NCBI GenBank assembly: GCA_023151335.1
Contig: JAKLJF010000005.1
Location: 8,428 to 23,599, forward strand
Direction: 5' to 3'
DNA length: 15,172 bases
DNA from: Thermoanaerobaculia bacterium
Lineage (GTDB): Bacteria; Bacteroidota; Bacteroidia; Chitinophagales; Saprospiraceae
A program made the position numbers and the translations under genes. The notes beneath the pieces are model-generated. The model saw nothing but the letters and a program-made list of their open reading frames with translations, was not told where the DNA came from and searched no databases. Below are positions 5,212-13,983 of the stretch, piece after piece. Each line of letters opens with the position of its first letter. The first letter of the stretch is position 1.

Positions 5212-8014
5212 TACGCCGGTTTCGCCATTTCCGAACGAGAGCAATTCCGCTCAGGATAAATAAAAATATGGCGCCTGTCCAAACAAACCAATAGCCGGAA
5301 TAACGGGCAGGCACGCCTATTTCGCGGTTCGATCCCACGGCTATCATGCCTGCCCAGAAGTAGGGCGATTGCGCGGAGGCAGGTACTTTTTTATCGTCGA
5401 TATATTGCAGTTTGGCCCGGCGCAGGGCGGCTGCAATGGTTTTGCCATTTCCCAATTCTTTGTAAAAATCCCGGAGTATATCCGCTGTGCTCCGGTCGTT
5501 TACCGTCCACAGGCTGGATAAAATACAGGCGGCGCCGCTTTGTGCAAAAGCGCGCGCGAGGCTCATTACCCCCTCGCCTTTTTGCTCCACGCCCAGTCCG
5601 GTTTGACAGGCGCTCAGCACCACCAGATCGGCCTGCAGGGGCAGTGCATAAATGTCAGGTAGCAGGAGGGGGGCGTCATACAGTTCGATACGGGGTATTT
5701 GCTGGTTCCGCAGGTCGGCCCGGGCATGGGTACTGAGGTGCAATATCCGGTACCGGGCTGCCCCGGCCGTAAAATGTGCCGTGTCGGCCGGGGCGCCGGC
5801 GAGCGTCCGGGTGCAGCGGGCAGGTATGGTATTCCATTCGGCGCTGCCGGCTGTTAGCGGCGACAGACCGCGTTCGCCGTTCCGGAACAGTGGCGCCACG
5901 CCTAAAAAAAACTCCGGCGCTTTTGATCGCAGGGCGTCCTGCCGTTGCAGGGTGGCCAACGACCAGGCATAGCGAATCTCCTGCCGGCGGATCAGATAGC
6001 CGGCTGTACGTAAATTGTCTCCCTTTTCGGGCAATGCCGTTACCAGGGCTTCAAAGGGGATGAAGTTGATAAAACCGTCGGGCACGATCGTCAATCGCTG
6101 CGCCGGGGCCGTTTCGGGCGGCACTATTTTTTGCCAGAGCCCATATGCTGTTTTCAGAAAATCTGCCGGATCGGCAAGTATGGCGCCCGCGTTTTCAAAA
6201 CCGGAAATAAAACGGTCGGTCAGCAGTCGCAAACTGTCATCGAGGGGCGCCCGATGCCAGGTAGTAAGCGTTTTTCCTGATAAAATAAAGATGTCAATCC
6301 ATCCTGATCCAATAAAATACTCAGCCAGAATCTCCTGATCAGGAATTTTAATTTTATCAAAAGAAAAATCTGCAATGGCGCCGGCATCGGCCAACTCCGG
6401 GTATGAGCGGTCGATATCGCGTTTCAGGTTGGCGATCTGTGTGGCGATCGCGTCGTATTCGATGCGCCATTGGGGCGCTTGTTCGTGGCCGGGTTGGAGG
6501 AGCAGAAGCCGTTCGAAATAAGCGGCGCTTTGGCGCAGCGTATGAAGCCGCTCAAATCGCTGATCACGGCCCGCCAGTCGCTGCCGGATCAGATAGTCCT
6601 GTAAGGCGTCGAATAGAAGCGTTGCTTTACTGCGTTCAGCCAGGGCAAATGCCTTTTCGCGGTATTCGGGTTTTCCTGTTTTCTCATATAGTAATCGGGT
6701 AACATTCATGGCCGCCTCCTCACGTATCCGGGCGTTTTGCTGGAGTTCCAGTTTGGAAGAACGGTATTGATACACCCGGCGCAGCAGCGCTTCGGCTTGC
6801 CAGGCAAGATCGTGACAATCGAGCGCTGTGTTCAGCCAATGCAGCAACGCAGTTTGATGATACATCGCTTCGGCGGCCGCCGCTTTTTCTTCCAGCGCTT
6901 CGAAGATGCTATTTTCTTCATAGAACAGGGTGGCATCCGGGTTGTCTTCGTTTTGTTTGGGTCGGAACCCGGGCAGTACAGCGGCAAGCGCCCGGTTGGC
7001 CGCGGCAAGCGCTTCTGCCGGGAATCCCTTTGCCCGCGACAATCCGGCCAGTGCAATATAAATTTTAGCCGTTTCGCGGGCCTGCGCGCCAAATACCTTT
7101 CCGGATTCTTCCAGTGCATCCTTCAAACAACGCTCAGCGCGGCTCAATTGACCGTCCCGCAGCAGGGCAATGCCGGCGGCAGCCAGGGCATGAACGCGGT
7201 ATTCTGCCGCGTTTTCATCGCGGGAGGCAGTTGGCAACAAACGGATCGCGGCCCCGGCGGTTTGACAGGCCAATGCGTGCTGCCCCAGATCCAGTTGGGT
7301 GCGGGCAAGCCCGGTGAGCAGCAAGGCCCGGTTGGGGGCAGGCAAGCCGGGCAGGTCCAGGCCGGTCCGGTAGGCTGTTTCAGCGGCGTTGGGCTGGCCG
7401 CTGTTCCAATAGGCCACGCCAATATTATTGTACAAACCGGCCCTTTCCGCGGTTTTATCCGCGGGTGTTGAAGACATGGCCTTCTGAAAAATAGCCAGGG
7501 CTTTTTCATTGTCACCCAGGCGGGTATAATGATTGCCCAGTGGTTTATACAACGTTTCCACGGCTTCAAAATCGGCATAGCGGTAGCGTTCAAACCAGAT
7601 TCTGGCGGCTTCATACGCCTGAACGGCTTGCCATATACGACCCAGTTTGGAAAGGTAATAACCGCGGTAGGCCTGCAAATACATGAGCGGTTCCGCTTCG
7701 GCACCATCTTTGGGAGCGCGCCATTGCGCTGCCAGTGCCTTGTCCAGGTTTTTTAAAGCGACCGAAGGGTCATCCGATTTTATATCGTGGGTTTCCACCT
7801 GTATCCAGCCCCACAGTTCGAGCTGATCGGCCTGCCTGGCCAAATCTGCTTTTTTACCGGCGTAATACAGGAAGCTGTCTTGCTGCCCAGTTGATTCGAA
7901 GTAGGCGATGCGCGCGTCGTATTGCCCCGGGGTTTGGGCAGTTTGGGGAAACAGCGCCGCCGGCAGCGCGGCGAAGAGCAGCCGAAGCGTGGCGCGTGAC
8001 AAACATGGGTGCAT
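5195..8014 (-). CDS. TPR-CHAT domain caspase-like protease with signal peptide and C-terminal membrane anchor
   Basis: A 939-residue protein. Residues 1-28 look like a signal peptide (hydrophobic LRLLFAALPAALF). Residues about 30-430 are alpha-helical TPR repeats, the clearest being the YNNIGVAYWNSGQPNAAETA unit. A coiled-coil-prone linker (about 500-545) precedes the CHAT domain (about 565-890), a clan CD cysteine peptidase fold related to caspases and separase. The catalytic pair is intact: His763 in LHLSTHA and Cys803 in VVLSACQTGLG, followed by GVMSLARAFAQSGAACILSS and a closing YFWAGMIAVG. A single membrane helix (908-927) and a basic tail (RKWRNRRTNRKS) end the protein. With a cleaved signal peptide the TPR and CHAT parts would be periplasmic. 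No partner such as a gRAMP/Cas7-11 effector is present. It shares a divergent region, with a large palindrome, with the SCO/cytochrome operon. The target is unknown. Confidence 0.92.
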   Translation of the reverse strand: MHPCLSRATLRLLFAALPAALFPQTAQTPGQYDARIAYFESTGQQDSFLYYAGKKADLARQADQLELWGWIQVETHDIKSDDPSVALKNLDKALAAQWRAPKDGAEAEPLMYLQAYRGYYLSKLGRIWQAVQAYEAARIWFERYRYADFEAVETLYKPLGNHYTRLGDNEKALAIFQKAMSSTPADKTAERAGLYNNIGVAYWNSGQPNAAETAYRTGLDLPGLPAPNRALLLTGLARTQLDLGQHALACQTAGAAIRLLPTASRDENAAEYRVHALAAAGIALLRDGQLSRAERCLKDALEESGKVFGAQARETAKIYIALAGLSRAKGFPAEALAAANRALAAVLPGFRPKQNEDNPDATLFYEENSIFEALEEKAAAAEAMYHQTALLHWLNTALDCHDLAWQAEALLRRVYQYRSSKLELQQNARIREEAAMNVTRLLYEKTGKPEYREKAFALAERSKATLLFDALQDYLIRQRLAGRDQRFERLHTLRQSAAYFERLLLLQPGHEQAPQWRIEYDAIATQIANLKRDIDRSYPELADAGAIADFSFDKIKIPDQEILAEYFIGSGWIDIFILSGKTLTTWHRAPLDDSLRLLTDRFISGFENAGAILADPADFLKTAYGLWQKIVPPETAPAQRLTIVPDGFINFIPFEALVTALPEKGDNLRTAGYLIRRQEIRYAWSLATLQRQDALRSKAPEFFLGVAPLFRNGERGLSPLTAGSAEWNTIPARCTRTLAGAPADTAHFTAGAARYRILHLSTHARADLRNQQIPRIELYDAPLLLPDIYALPLQADLVVLSACQTGLGVEQKGEGVMSLARAFAQSGAACILSSLWTVNDRSTADILRDFYKELGNGKTIAAALRRAKLQYIDDKKVPASAQSPYFWAGMIAVGSNREIGVPARYSGYWFVWTGAIFLFILSGIALVRKWRNRRTNRKS

Positions 8015-8099
8015 GACTGTTCGGATGGATTGCGATATATTAATGAGGCAAGATATGCGGGATGCCGCTACATTTCAGCATGGAAATTGCGGGAAAAAG

Positions 8100-8129
8100 G
8101 TTTACGAAACTTTTGAAAGTTTCGTAAAC
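8100..8129. promoter_or_regulatory. 30-bp palindrome, probable operator
   Basis: GTTTACGAAACTTT (8100-8113) and its exact reverse complement AAAGTTTCGTAAAC (8116-8129) are separated by only two bases (TG). It lies about midway between the divergent CHAT (-) and SCO (+) genes, 86 nt before the first and 127 nt before the second. The size and symmetry suit a dimeric repressor, for example of the TetR type, but no regulator gene is in the window. With a 2-nt spacer and no T run it is a poor terminator. Confidence 0.65.
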
Positions 8130-8194
8130 GTGGCGCCAGGCACGGCGCTGAATTTTTCGACGGAATCCGTGCCCGGTAAAAAGCAGCGTAACGC

Positions 8195-8202
8195 TACCTT
8201 TG
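8195..8202 (+). promoter_or_regulatory. -7 promoter element of the SCO/cytochrome c operon
   Basis: TACCTTTG matches TAnnTTTG and is identical to the arcA element. No TTG is found at 19-21 nt upstream, so the -33 part is weak, which would suit an activated promoter. Transcription would start near 8208, giving a leader of about 50 nt. Confidence 0.5.
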
Positions 8203-8256
8203 CCGGCAATCGTGCCCGGAAAATTCACGGGCCCCTACCTTACGTTACACAACACT

Positions 8257-8880
8257 ATGAAACATTTCATTTTCACAATTTTTACCCTTTTTGCCCTTAT
8301 TCTGGCCTGCACAGAACCTGATAAACGCGTATTGCCCATTCTGGGCGAACGCGACCTGGTAAATGGCGATACGGTGTACCGCAGCGTGCCGGATTTTTCA
8401 TTCGTGGATCAGGATAGTCAGATCGTGACCAACGCCTCTTTTAAAGACAAAATTTACGTGGTGGATTTTTTCTTCATCCATTGCCCGACAATTTGCCCGA
8501 AAGTGAAAGCGAACGGTTTGCGCATTTATCAAAAATATAAAAACGACCCCCGGGTCGCTTTGTTATCGCATTCCATCGACGTAAAAAACGATACGGTGGC
8601 CGCGCTCAAACGGCACGCGCAGAAACTGGGGGTCGGGAAGCCGGGTTGGTACCTGGTGACCGGCGATCATGATGCCATTTACGGCATCGCCGACGATTAT
8701 TTCAGCGTGGCTGTCGAGAACCCCGACGCGCCGGGCGGATTCGACCACAGCGGGCGGCTGATCCTGGTGGACAGGAACCGGCATGTGCGTTCTTTCTGCG
8801 ACGGCACCGACGCTGCCGACGTGGACCGCTTTATGCAAGACATCGATATTTTGCTGGCTGAACAGTTTGGAACGCGGTAA
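8257..8880 (+). CDS. SCO1/SenC family copper chaperone lipoprotein
   Basis: A 207-residue thioredoxin-fold protein of the SCO1/SenC/PrrC family, which delivers copper to the CuA centre of cytochrome c oxidase (or related copper enzymes) in the periplasm. The copper ligands are present: Cys76 and Cys80 in HCPTICP and His164 in GFDHSGRLILVD. The Met at 8257 starts a lipoprotein signal (MKHFIFTIFTLFALILAC, lipid-attached Cys18); the open frame extends 19 codons upstream but that part overlaps the promoter. The family core PDFSFVDQDS and KIYVVDFFFIHCP are clear. The cytochrome gene follows after 4 nt, so the two form an operon. Cytochrome oxidase subunits are not in the window. Confidence 0.93.
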   Translation: MKHFIFTIFTLFALILACTEPDKRVLPILGERDLVNGDTVYRSVPDFSFVDQDSQIVTNASFKDKIYVVDFFFIHCPTICPKVKANGLRIYQKYKNDPRVALLSHSIDVKNDTVAALKRHAQKLGVGKPGWYLVTGDHDAIYGIADDYFSVAVENPDAPGGFDHSGRLILVDRNRHVRSFCDGTDAADVDRFMQDIDILLAEQFGTR

Positions 8881-8884
8881 AACG

Positions 8885-9295
8885 ATGAACAGCTTCAAAA
8901 CCAGTCTTTCGCTCGCCCTGGCGCTCTCTGTCAGCCTTTGGTTCAGTGGAGGCTGCGGGCAAAATACTTTTCGGGAAGGAGAACGCCTGTACAAAACGCA
9001 TTGCGCCAATTGCCACATGGACGACGGCATCGGCCTCAGTGCCCTTATTCCGCCCCTGGCCGGATCGGACTATTTGAACAAACACCGGGAGCAATTGCCA
9101 TGTATCCTTCGTTATGGCCTGAGCGATACGATCTTTGTGAACGGAAAAATGTATGCTGAAAAGATGCCCGGTGTGCCCACACTTTCCGAGATACACATCA
9201 CCAACCTGCTCAATTTTATCAACAATAGTTGGGGTAACCGGAATGGGGTTTACCGGCTGGAAGAAGTGCGTGCAGCGTTGGAAAAATGCCAGTGA
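8885..9295 (+). CDS. Monohaem cytochrome c lipoprotein
   Basis: A 136-residue class I cytochrome c. One haem-binding motif CANCH (40-44) is preceded by EGERLYKTH, and Met94 in EKMPGVPTLSE is the likely sixth iron ligand; the C-terminal helix (SEIHITNLLNFINNSWG) is as expected. The start at 8885 begins a lipoprotein-like signal (MNSFKTSLSLALALSVSLWF, then SGGC with Cys24), so it is probably tethered to a membrane and carries electrons on the periplasmic side. The frame is open upstream, but there it overlaps the SCO gene in another frame. Two further Cys (73 and 135) could form a disulphide. The 4-nt spacing from SCO indicates co-transcription and a shared role in respiration with a copper enzyme, which is inference. 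Confidence 0.92.
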   Translation: MNSFKTSLSLALALSVSLWFSGGCGQNTFREGERLYKTHCANCHMDDGIGLSALIPPLAGSDYLNKHREQLPCILRYGLSDTIFVNGKMYAEKMPGVPTLSEIHITNLLNFINNSWGNRNGVYRLEEVRAALEKCQ

Positions 9296-9360
9296 TCTTT
9301 GGCAAGGATGTCTGAAAATGCCAATTTGCCTGAAACGGCATGATAAAAACTGCGGCGCAA

Positions 9361-9391
9361 TTTGGGGTTCGGCGTCAACTGCCTAATTTTG
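9361..9391 (+). promoter_or_regulatory. Bacteroidota-type promoter of the type IX cargo gene
   Basis: TTTG (9361-9364) is followed after 19 nt by TAATTTTG (9384-9391), an exact fit to the Bacteroidota promoter pattern. Transcription would begin near 9396, giving a leader of about 80 nt before the ATG at 9476. It probably drives both the large surface-protein gene and the DUF4261 gene. It lies in the 180-nt gap after the cytochrome gene, which shows no strong terminator. Confidence 0.7.
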
Positions 9392-9475
9392 ACTCAACCA
9401 AAAAATGCGGGACGGCTGTCTGTCCCAAAAATGCAACACTACCGTTGCTTTGTCGAAATCTTCTACCGCGAGAAC

Positions 9476-12400
9476 ATGAAACACTTGATCATTCCGATAG
9501 CAGCGTGCTTTTGGGCCGCTCCGCTGGCAGCGCAAATCCCCACCAACAACGAATGTGATACCCCGCTTGAACTGGGCCTGGCGCCAACTTGCAGCAACGA
9601 CGTGTATACCAACCTGAACGCCACGCCTACCGATATCGGTTTGAACAATATTCCGTCCTGCGGGAATGTCTTGCCGCCGGCCCGGGATGTATGGTTCACG
9701 TTCGTTTGCCCGCCCAGCCCCCTGGATTTCCGTATTGAACTCACCGGCGCCGGCAGCAATCCGGTCAAAAACCCCGTGCTCGTGGTATATCGGGGCGATT
9801 GTTCCACCGACGGCCTGTTTGAACTGGACTGCGTGAGCGCGGCCTCCGGATCGAGCGACCTGTTTCTCGACGTAAAAGGCCTGACGCCGGGCGCCACGTA
9901 TTTTGTCCGGGTGTTCGATACTTCGCCCACGGCTACGCCCAATGCCGGCGCGTTTAACCTTTGCGTCAATGAAATTCCGCCGGTCGTGACCATCGATCAG
10001 GGCAGCTCTTTTCTCTGCGCGGGTACCCTGTACGATACCGGCGGGCCAAACGGCGACTACGGCCCGAACGAAGACCATGTGTTCACCATATGCCCCAGCC
10101 AGACCAATGCCTGTATTGATTTTACGCTGACGTACTTCAACTTTGATGCCGGGCCGGCCTTCGATCTGGATTTACCCGGGTTCGACGCCCTGACTTTTTT
10201 CGACGGGCCCGGCGTAAATGCCCCGGTGATTGCTCAGATCAACAGCACAAATCCTTTTACCGGCACCGATGGCGGTGGCGGTGTTTGTTTCCAGGTGCAG
10301 GCTGGTAGCGGCTGTCTGACCATTGCTTTTCAATCGGACGCCAGCGTGCAGTTCGAAGGCTTTGAAGGTCATTGGACTTGCAGTAATACGCCCTGCGAAA
10401 CGGTATCGTCCATCGAGACGGAGACAGCTGTCACTTCCACCAATATCGTCGACGCCATACTGGCGCCCGGAACCACCGTAAATATCACGAATACAAATTG
10501 CCCTCCCGGCGCCCTCGGAACTTTCAGCTTCCCCACAGACAATAACGACCTGGGCCTGCAAAAAGGATTGGTGCTTACGACGGGTTCGGTCGATCTGGTG
10601 CCCGGCCCCAACGATCAGGGCGGCGCTTCCCAGTTCAATTTCACCCCCGGCGACCCGCAACTCGATTATCTGTCCGTTTTGCAGGGCAACAGCGCGCCTT
10701 CTTTTGATGCCTGCGTCGTTGAAATGGACGTTTTTGTCGCTACCGACGAACTTACCTTCGAGTATGTGTTCGGCTCGGAGGAGTATCCGGAATACATCGA
10801 CACTGACTTCGGTTACAACGACATCTTTGCCTTCCTGGCATCAGGCCCCGGTATCGTTGGCGACCCCAACCTGGGCGGCGCGCAAAATATTGCCCTGCTG
10901 CCCGGTACGGCAACGCCGGTGCAAATTTTCAGCGTCAATAACCTCACCAATTGGGAATATTACCGCAACAACGGCGTACTCAACGGCTCCAGCCTGCAAT
11001 ACGACGGATTTACTTCCGATTACCTGGGCGTCAAAAAAAGCCTGACAGCGCGGGTAGGCGTAATCCCCTGCAACACCTACCACCTCAAACTCGCAATCGC
11101 CGACCGCGGCGACACCGGCTGGGACTCGGGCGTGTTTATATCTGAAGTACGCGGCGGCGCCCCGCAACTGGATGTCGCGTTTGCCAGCGGACTGGATTAT
11201 TTTATCGAAGACTGCTCGGGCAATTTCGATCAGATCGTTATCCGGTTGAATAAAGCGAAAACCAAAGCTGTCAGCTATACGGTCACAGTGGGCGGAACTG
11301 CCACCCAGGGTGTCGACTATCTGCTGAATATTCCGGCAGTAGTTACTTTCCAGCCCGGCGATACGCTTCTGACCTTTCCCATTGTGCCCATTGCCGATGG
11401 TGAAACCGAAGGCACTGAAACTGTTACGATCAGCATTTCCAACGATTTTGGCTGCGGCAACGTGGTGTATGAAACGGTGACGGTGAACCTGAACGACAAC
11501 GCTGAGGTGAACATCAACGGCGGCGCCGACACCTTGTTTGTGTGTGCTGGCGGTACCGCCCAACTTGAAGCCTCGGGCGCCCTGACTTATTTCTGGGAGC
11601 CGCCGCTGGCCGTCAGCGATCCCAATATCGCCAATCCTACCATCACGCCAACGCAGAATTTATGGCTTAAAGTAACCGGCTCTGTCGGCGCATGTATGGA
11701 TGAGGATTCCATTTTTGTAAAAATAATCAACACGCCGGCGCTGGATATTTCAGTTACCGACTCCACGATTTGTCAGGGCGATACCGTCCAGTTGAACGCT
11801 GTGACGAATGCCGGCGCTGTCGGCCTCGAATGGACGCCCAAAACCCGTGTGGATGATCCGAACAGCCTTACGCCCAAGGGCTTCCCGATCACCACCACTA
11901 TCTATACCGCCACGCTGAATGTGCCGGGCTGCCCGGAAATCAGCAGGGAGATCACGGTGAGCGTCGATACCCTGTTTTTCCCGACCCTGGCCGGCGACGA
12001 ACTGAGCATTTGCCAAAACTATTCTGTACAATTGGCTGATCAATTGAATACAAGCACTCAATATACCTGGACGCCGGCGGACGGGCTCGACGATCCCAAC
12101 AGCTCCGGCCCGGTAGCCACACCGGGGCAGACTACCGTGTATACCCTCACCGCCACCAGCGCCAACGGTTACTGCTCCCAAACGGCCACGGTAACCGTGA
12201 ACGTCACGCCGGCGGATATAGACATCACAGGCGATGAAAATATCGAGATTTGCCTGGGCGATACGGTAAACCTGAGCGCCCAGGCCAATCCGCCGGGCGC
12301 GGTCATCACCTGGCAACCGCCGTTTTACGTCATGCCGTCCTCCGGGCCGGCGGTAAAAACTGCCCCGGACGAATCCATCACCGTTCGCGCTTTTTACGTT

Positions 12401-13954
12401 ATCAACGGCTGCTTCGTCCAGGATTCCGTGCATATCCGCGTCGATTCACTCCCCGAACTGACTATCGTGCGCGACCCGGACAAGCCGATCTATTGTCCCG
12501 GCGATACGGTTTACCTGATCTCTCCGACGTACGAACCGGCAAATTTTCCGGGTATCATGCATACCTGGGACGATTTCCCCGGTGAACTCACACCCGTGGA
12601 AAACTGGAACATGGTGATCAATGCGACCACGACCCATACTTTCCAACGCATTACTACCAACCACGCCTGTGTGGACACTGCCGAAGTGACTGTGCCGGTG
12701 GGTATCCCCCCGACATTTACCATCGCAGCCGATCCGCCACAGGTTTGTCCGGGTCAGTCTTCACAAATTTCCGTGACCGTAACGCCCAATCAGAAGGTGG
12801 AATGGGAGGATCAATCGATGACCCTGTCGTGTATGGATTGTCTGAATCCGGTGGCCAATCCACTCACGACCACCACATACATGGTGAGTACGCCGGAAGC
12901 GGATTGCCCGGGCGGCGCGAGCATCACCGTCACCGTATTACCCCTCCCGGCTATCAGCCTTTCCGATCAGTCGATTTGTATCGGCGATTTCGTGACGCTC
13001 AACAATATACCGGTCAATCCGCAGGATGTATATACCTGGACGGCCAATCCGCCGGGTACCATTGCCGACCCGAACCTGCCCACGCAAACCGTGAGTCCGA
13101 CCGTTACCACTACCTATTCCGTGACGGCAGTAGGCCAATGTACCAACCAGGGCAGCGCCACCGTAACCGTCAACAGCGGAACCATCGATGCCGGACCCGA
13201 CCAGACGGTCTGCCCGGGCGCCTCTGTCAGGCTCACCGCGACCATTTCGGGTCCGCAAGGTAATGTCGTCTGGGTACCCTCCGGGCAGATCGGCACCACG
13301 GCCAACGTGCAACCCCTTGTGACGACTACCTACACAGCCCGGTATCTGTTTCAACCCAACTGCGAAGTAAGCGACATGGTGACGGTGAATGTGCTGCCTG
13401 CCGTGATCCTCGGCCCCATACAGGTTGATCCGAATCAGGATACGATTTGTGAAGGCGTCAGTTTAAGACTTAAAGTAGCTTCCAATTTGACAGGCCTTTC
13501 CTTTGTCTGGACGGAGAACGGTGCGCCAATCCCCGGCGCTACGCTGGATTCTGTGATCGTCACGCCCCCCGGCGCCGCTGATCCGGTGATCGTGCAATAC
13601 AGCGTTACCGCTACCGACGACAATGGCTGCACCGCCGTATCCGGGCCGATAGAACAACTGGTCAAACGTTGTTTTGTCTTCCCCAATGCCTTCACTCCCG
13701 GCAATGACAGCGACAATGAAACCTTTTCCGGGATCTTGAATTTCGGCGTGGAAGGCGGCCTGGAAGTGGTTGAATTCAGGATATTTAACCGCTGGGGGCA
13801 GAAGGTGTTCGAAGCCACCGAAAACCAGAAAGCCTGGGATGGCCGGGTCGACGGCAAAGATGCGCCCATGGACGTATACGTTTATTATATCGTTGTTCGT
13901 TTTGGCAACGGCGAAGAACAAACATTCAAAGGGGAGGTGAGTTTGTTGCGGTAA
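9476..13954 (+). CDS. Large type IX-secreted multidomain surface protein (choice-of-anchor L, Ig/PKD-like repeats, CHU_C sorting domain)
   Basis: A 1492-residue exported protein. The Met at 9476 is chosen because it starts a signal peptide (MKHLIIPIAACFWAAPLAAQ); the frame is open upstream across the promoter. Domains in order: a Cys-containing beta domain resembling pre-peptidase C-terminal domains (about 20-168, starting IPTNNECDTPLEL); a CUB-like domain (about 170-303); a choice-of-anchor L domain (about 306-560, with FGSEEYPEYIDTDFGYNDIF at 432 onward); a Calx-beta-like domain (about 562-676, TATQGVDYLLN and ADGETEGTETVTISI); nine Ig/PKD-like modules of about 75-90 residues (about 678-1397), most starting with a C-x-G-D-x-V/V-x-L pattern such as ICQGDTVQLNA and ending TVTV; and the gliding-motility-associated type B sorting domain (about 1398-1492: FPNAFTPGN, FNRWGQKVFE, AWDGRVDGK). 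It should be displayed or released at the cell surface, probably as an adhesin or matrix protein. No catalytic domain was seen. Confidence 0.9.
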   Translation: MKHLIIPIAACFWAAPLAAQIPTNNECDTPLELGLAPTCSNDVYTNLNATPTDIGLNNIPSCGNVLPPARDVWFTFVCPPSPLDFRIELTGAGSNPVKNPVLVVYRGDCSTDGLFELDCVSAASGSSDLFLDVKGLTPGATYFVRVFDTSPTATPNAGAFNLCVNEIPPVVTIDQGSSFLCAGTLYDTGGPNGDYGPNEDHVFTICPSQTNACIDFTLTYFNFDAGPAFDLDLPGFDALTFFDGPGVNAPVIAQINSTNPFTGTDGGGGVCFQVQAGSGCLTIAFQSDASVQFEGFEGHWTCSNTPCETVSSIETETAVTSTNIVDAILAPGTTVNITNTNCPPGALGTFSFPTDNNDLGLQKGLVLTTGSVDLVPGPNDQGGASQFNFTPGDPQLDYLSVLQGNSAPSFDACVVEMDVFVATDELTFEYVFGSEEYPEYIDTDFGYNDIFAFLASGPGIVGDPNLGGAQNIALLPGTATPVQIFSVNNLTNWEYYRNNGVLNGSSLQYDGFTSDYLGVKKSLTARVGVIPCNTYHLKLAIADRGDTGWDSGVFISEVRGGAPQLDVAFASGLDYFIEDCSGNFDQIVIRLNKAKTKAVSYTVTVGGTATQGVDYLLNIPAVVTFQPGDTLLTFPIVPIADGETEGTETVTISISNDFGCGNVVYETVTVNLNDNAEVNINGGADTLFVCAGGTAQLEASGALTYFWEPPLAVSDPNIANPTITPTQNLWLKVTGSVGACMDEDSIFVKIINTPALDISVTDSTICQGDTVQLNAVTNAGAVGLEWTPKTRVDDPNSLTPKGFPITTTIYTATLNVPGCPEISREITVSVDTLFFPTLAGDELSICQNYSVQLADQLNTSTQYTWTPADGLDDPNSSGPVATPGQTTVYTLTATSANGYCSQTATVTVNVTPADIDITGDENIEICLGDTVNLSAQANPPGAVITWQPPFYVMPSSGPAVKTAPDESITVRAFYVINGCFVQDSVHIRVDSLPELTIVRDPDKPIYCPGDTVYLISPTYEPANFPGIMHTWDDFPGELTPVENWNMVINATTTHTFQRITTNHACVDTAEVTVPVGIPPTFTIAADPPQVCPGQSSQISVTVTPNQKVEWEDQSMTLSCMDCLNPVANPLTTTTYMVSTPEADCPGGASITVTVLPLPAISLSDQSICIGDFVTLNNIPVNPQDVYTWTANPPGTIADPNLPTQTVSPTVTTTYSVTAVGQCTNQGSATVTVNSGTIDAGPDQTVCPGASVRLTATISGPQGNVVWVPSGQIGTTANVQPLVTTTYTARYLFQPNCEVSDMVTVNVLPAVILGPIQVDPNQDTICEGVSLRLKVASNLTGLSFVWTENGAPIPGATLDSVIVTPPGAADPVIVQYSVTATDDNGCTAVSGPIEQLVKRCFVFPNAFTPGNDSDNETFSGILNFGVEGGLEVVEFRIFNRWGQKVFEATENQKAWDGRVDGKDAPMDVYVYYIVVRFGNGEEQTFKGEVSLLR

Positions 13955-13983
13955 ACTCTTCTTTTCAAAACTCAATTTCCGAT

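Noticed and set aside
6737..7471. Open frame on the plus strand opposite the CHAT gene
   Set aside because: Antisense shadow of the TPR region with Gln/Gly-rich composition and no known motif.
5195..8014. CHAT protein as part of a CRISPR type III-E (Craspase) system
   Set aside because: TPR-CHAT layout is similar, but there is no gRAMP/Cas7-11 effector, no adaptation genes and no repeat-spacer array in the window, and this protein has a signal peptide and membrane anchor.
8211..8232. Short inverted repeat GCCCG/CGGGC near the SCO start as a riboswitch or operator
   Set aside because: Five base pairs only, no conserved riboswitch core; likely chance in GC-rich DNA.
9287..9304. Short hairpin (TGCCA/TGGCA) at the end of the cytochrome gene as terminator
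   Set aside because: Only 5 bp with an 8-nt loop and no T tract; too weak to call.
9383..10078. Minus-strand open frame covering the promoter and start of the type IX cargo gene
   Set aside because: Arg/Gly-rich antisense shadow; a promoter and signal peptide support the plus strand.
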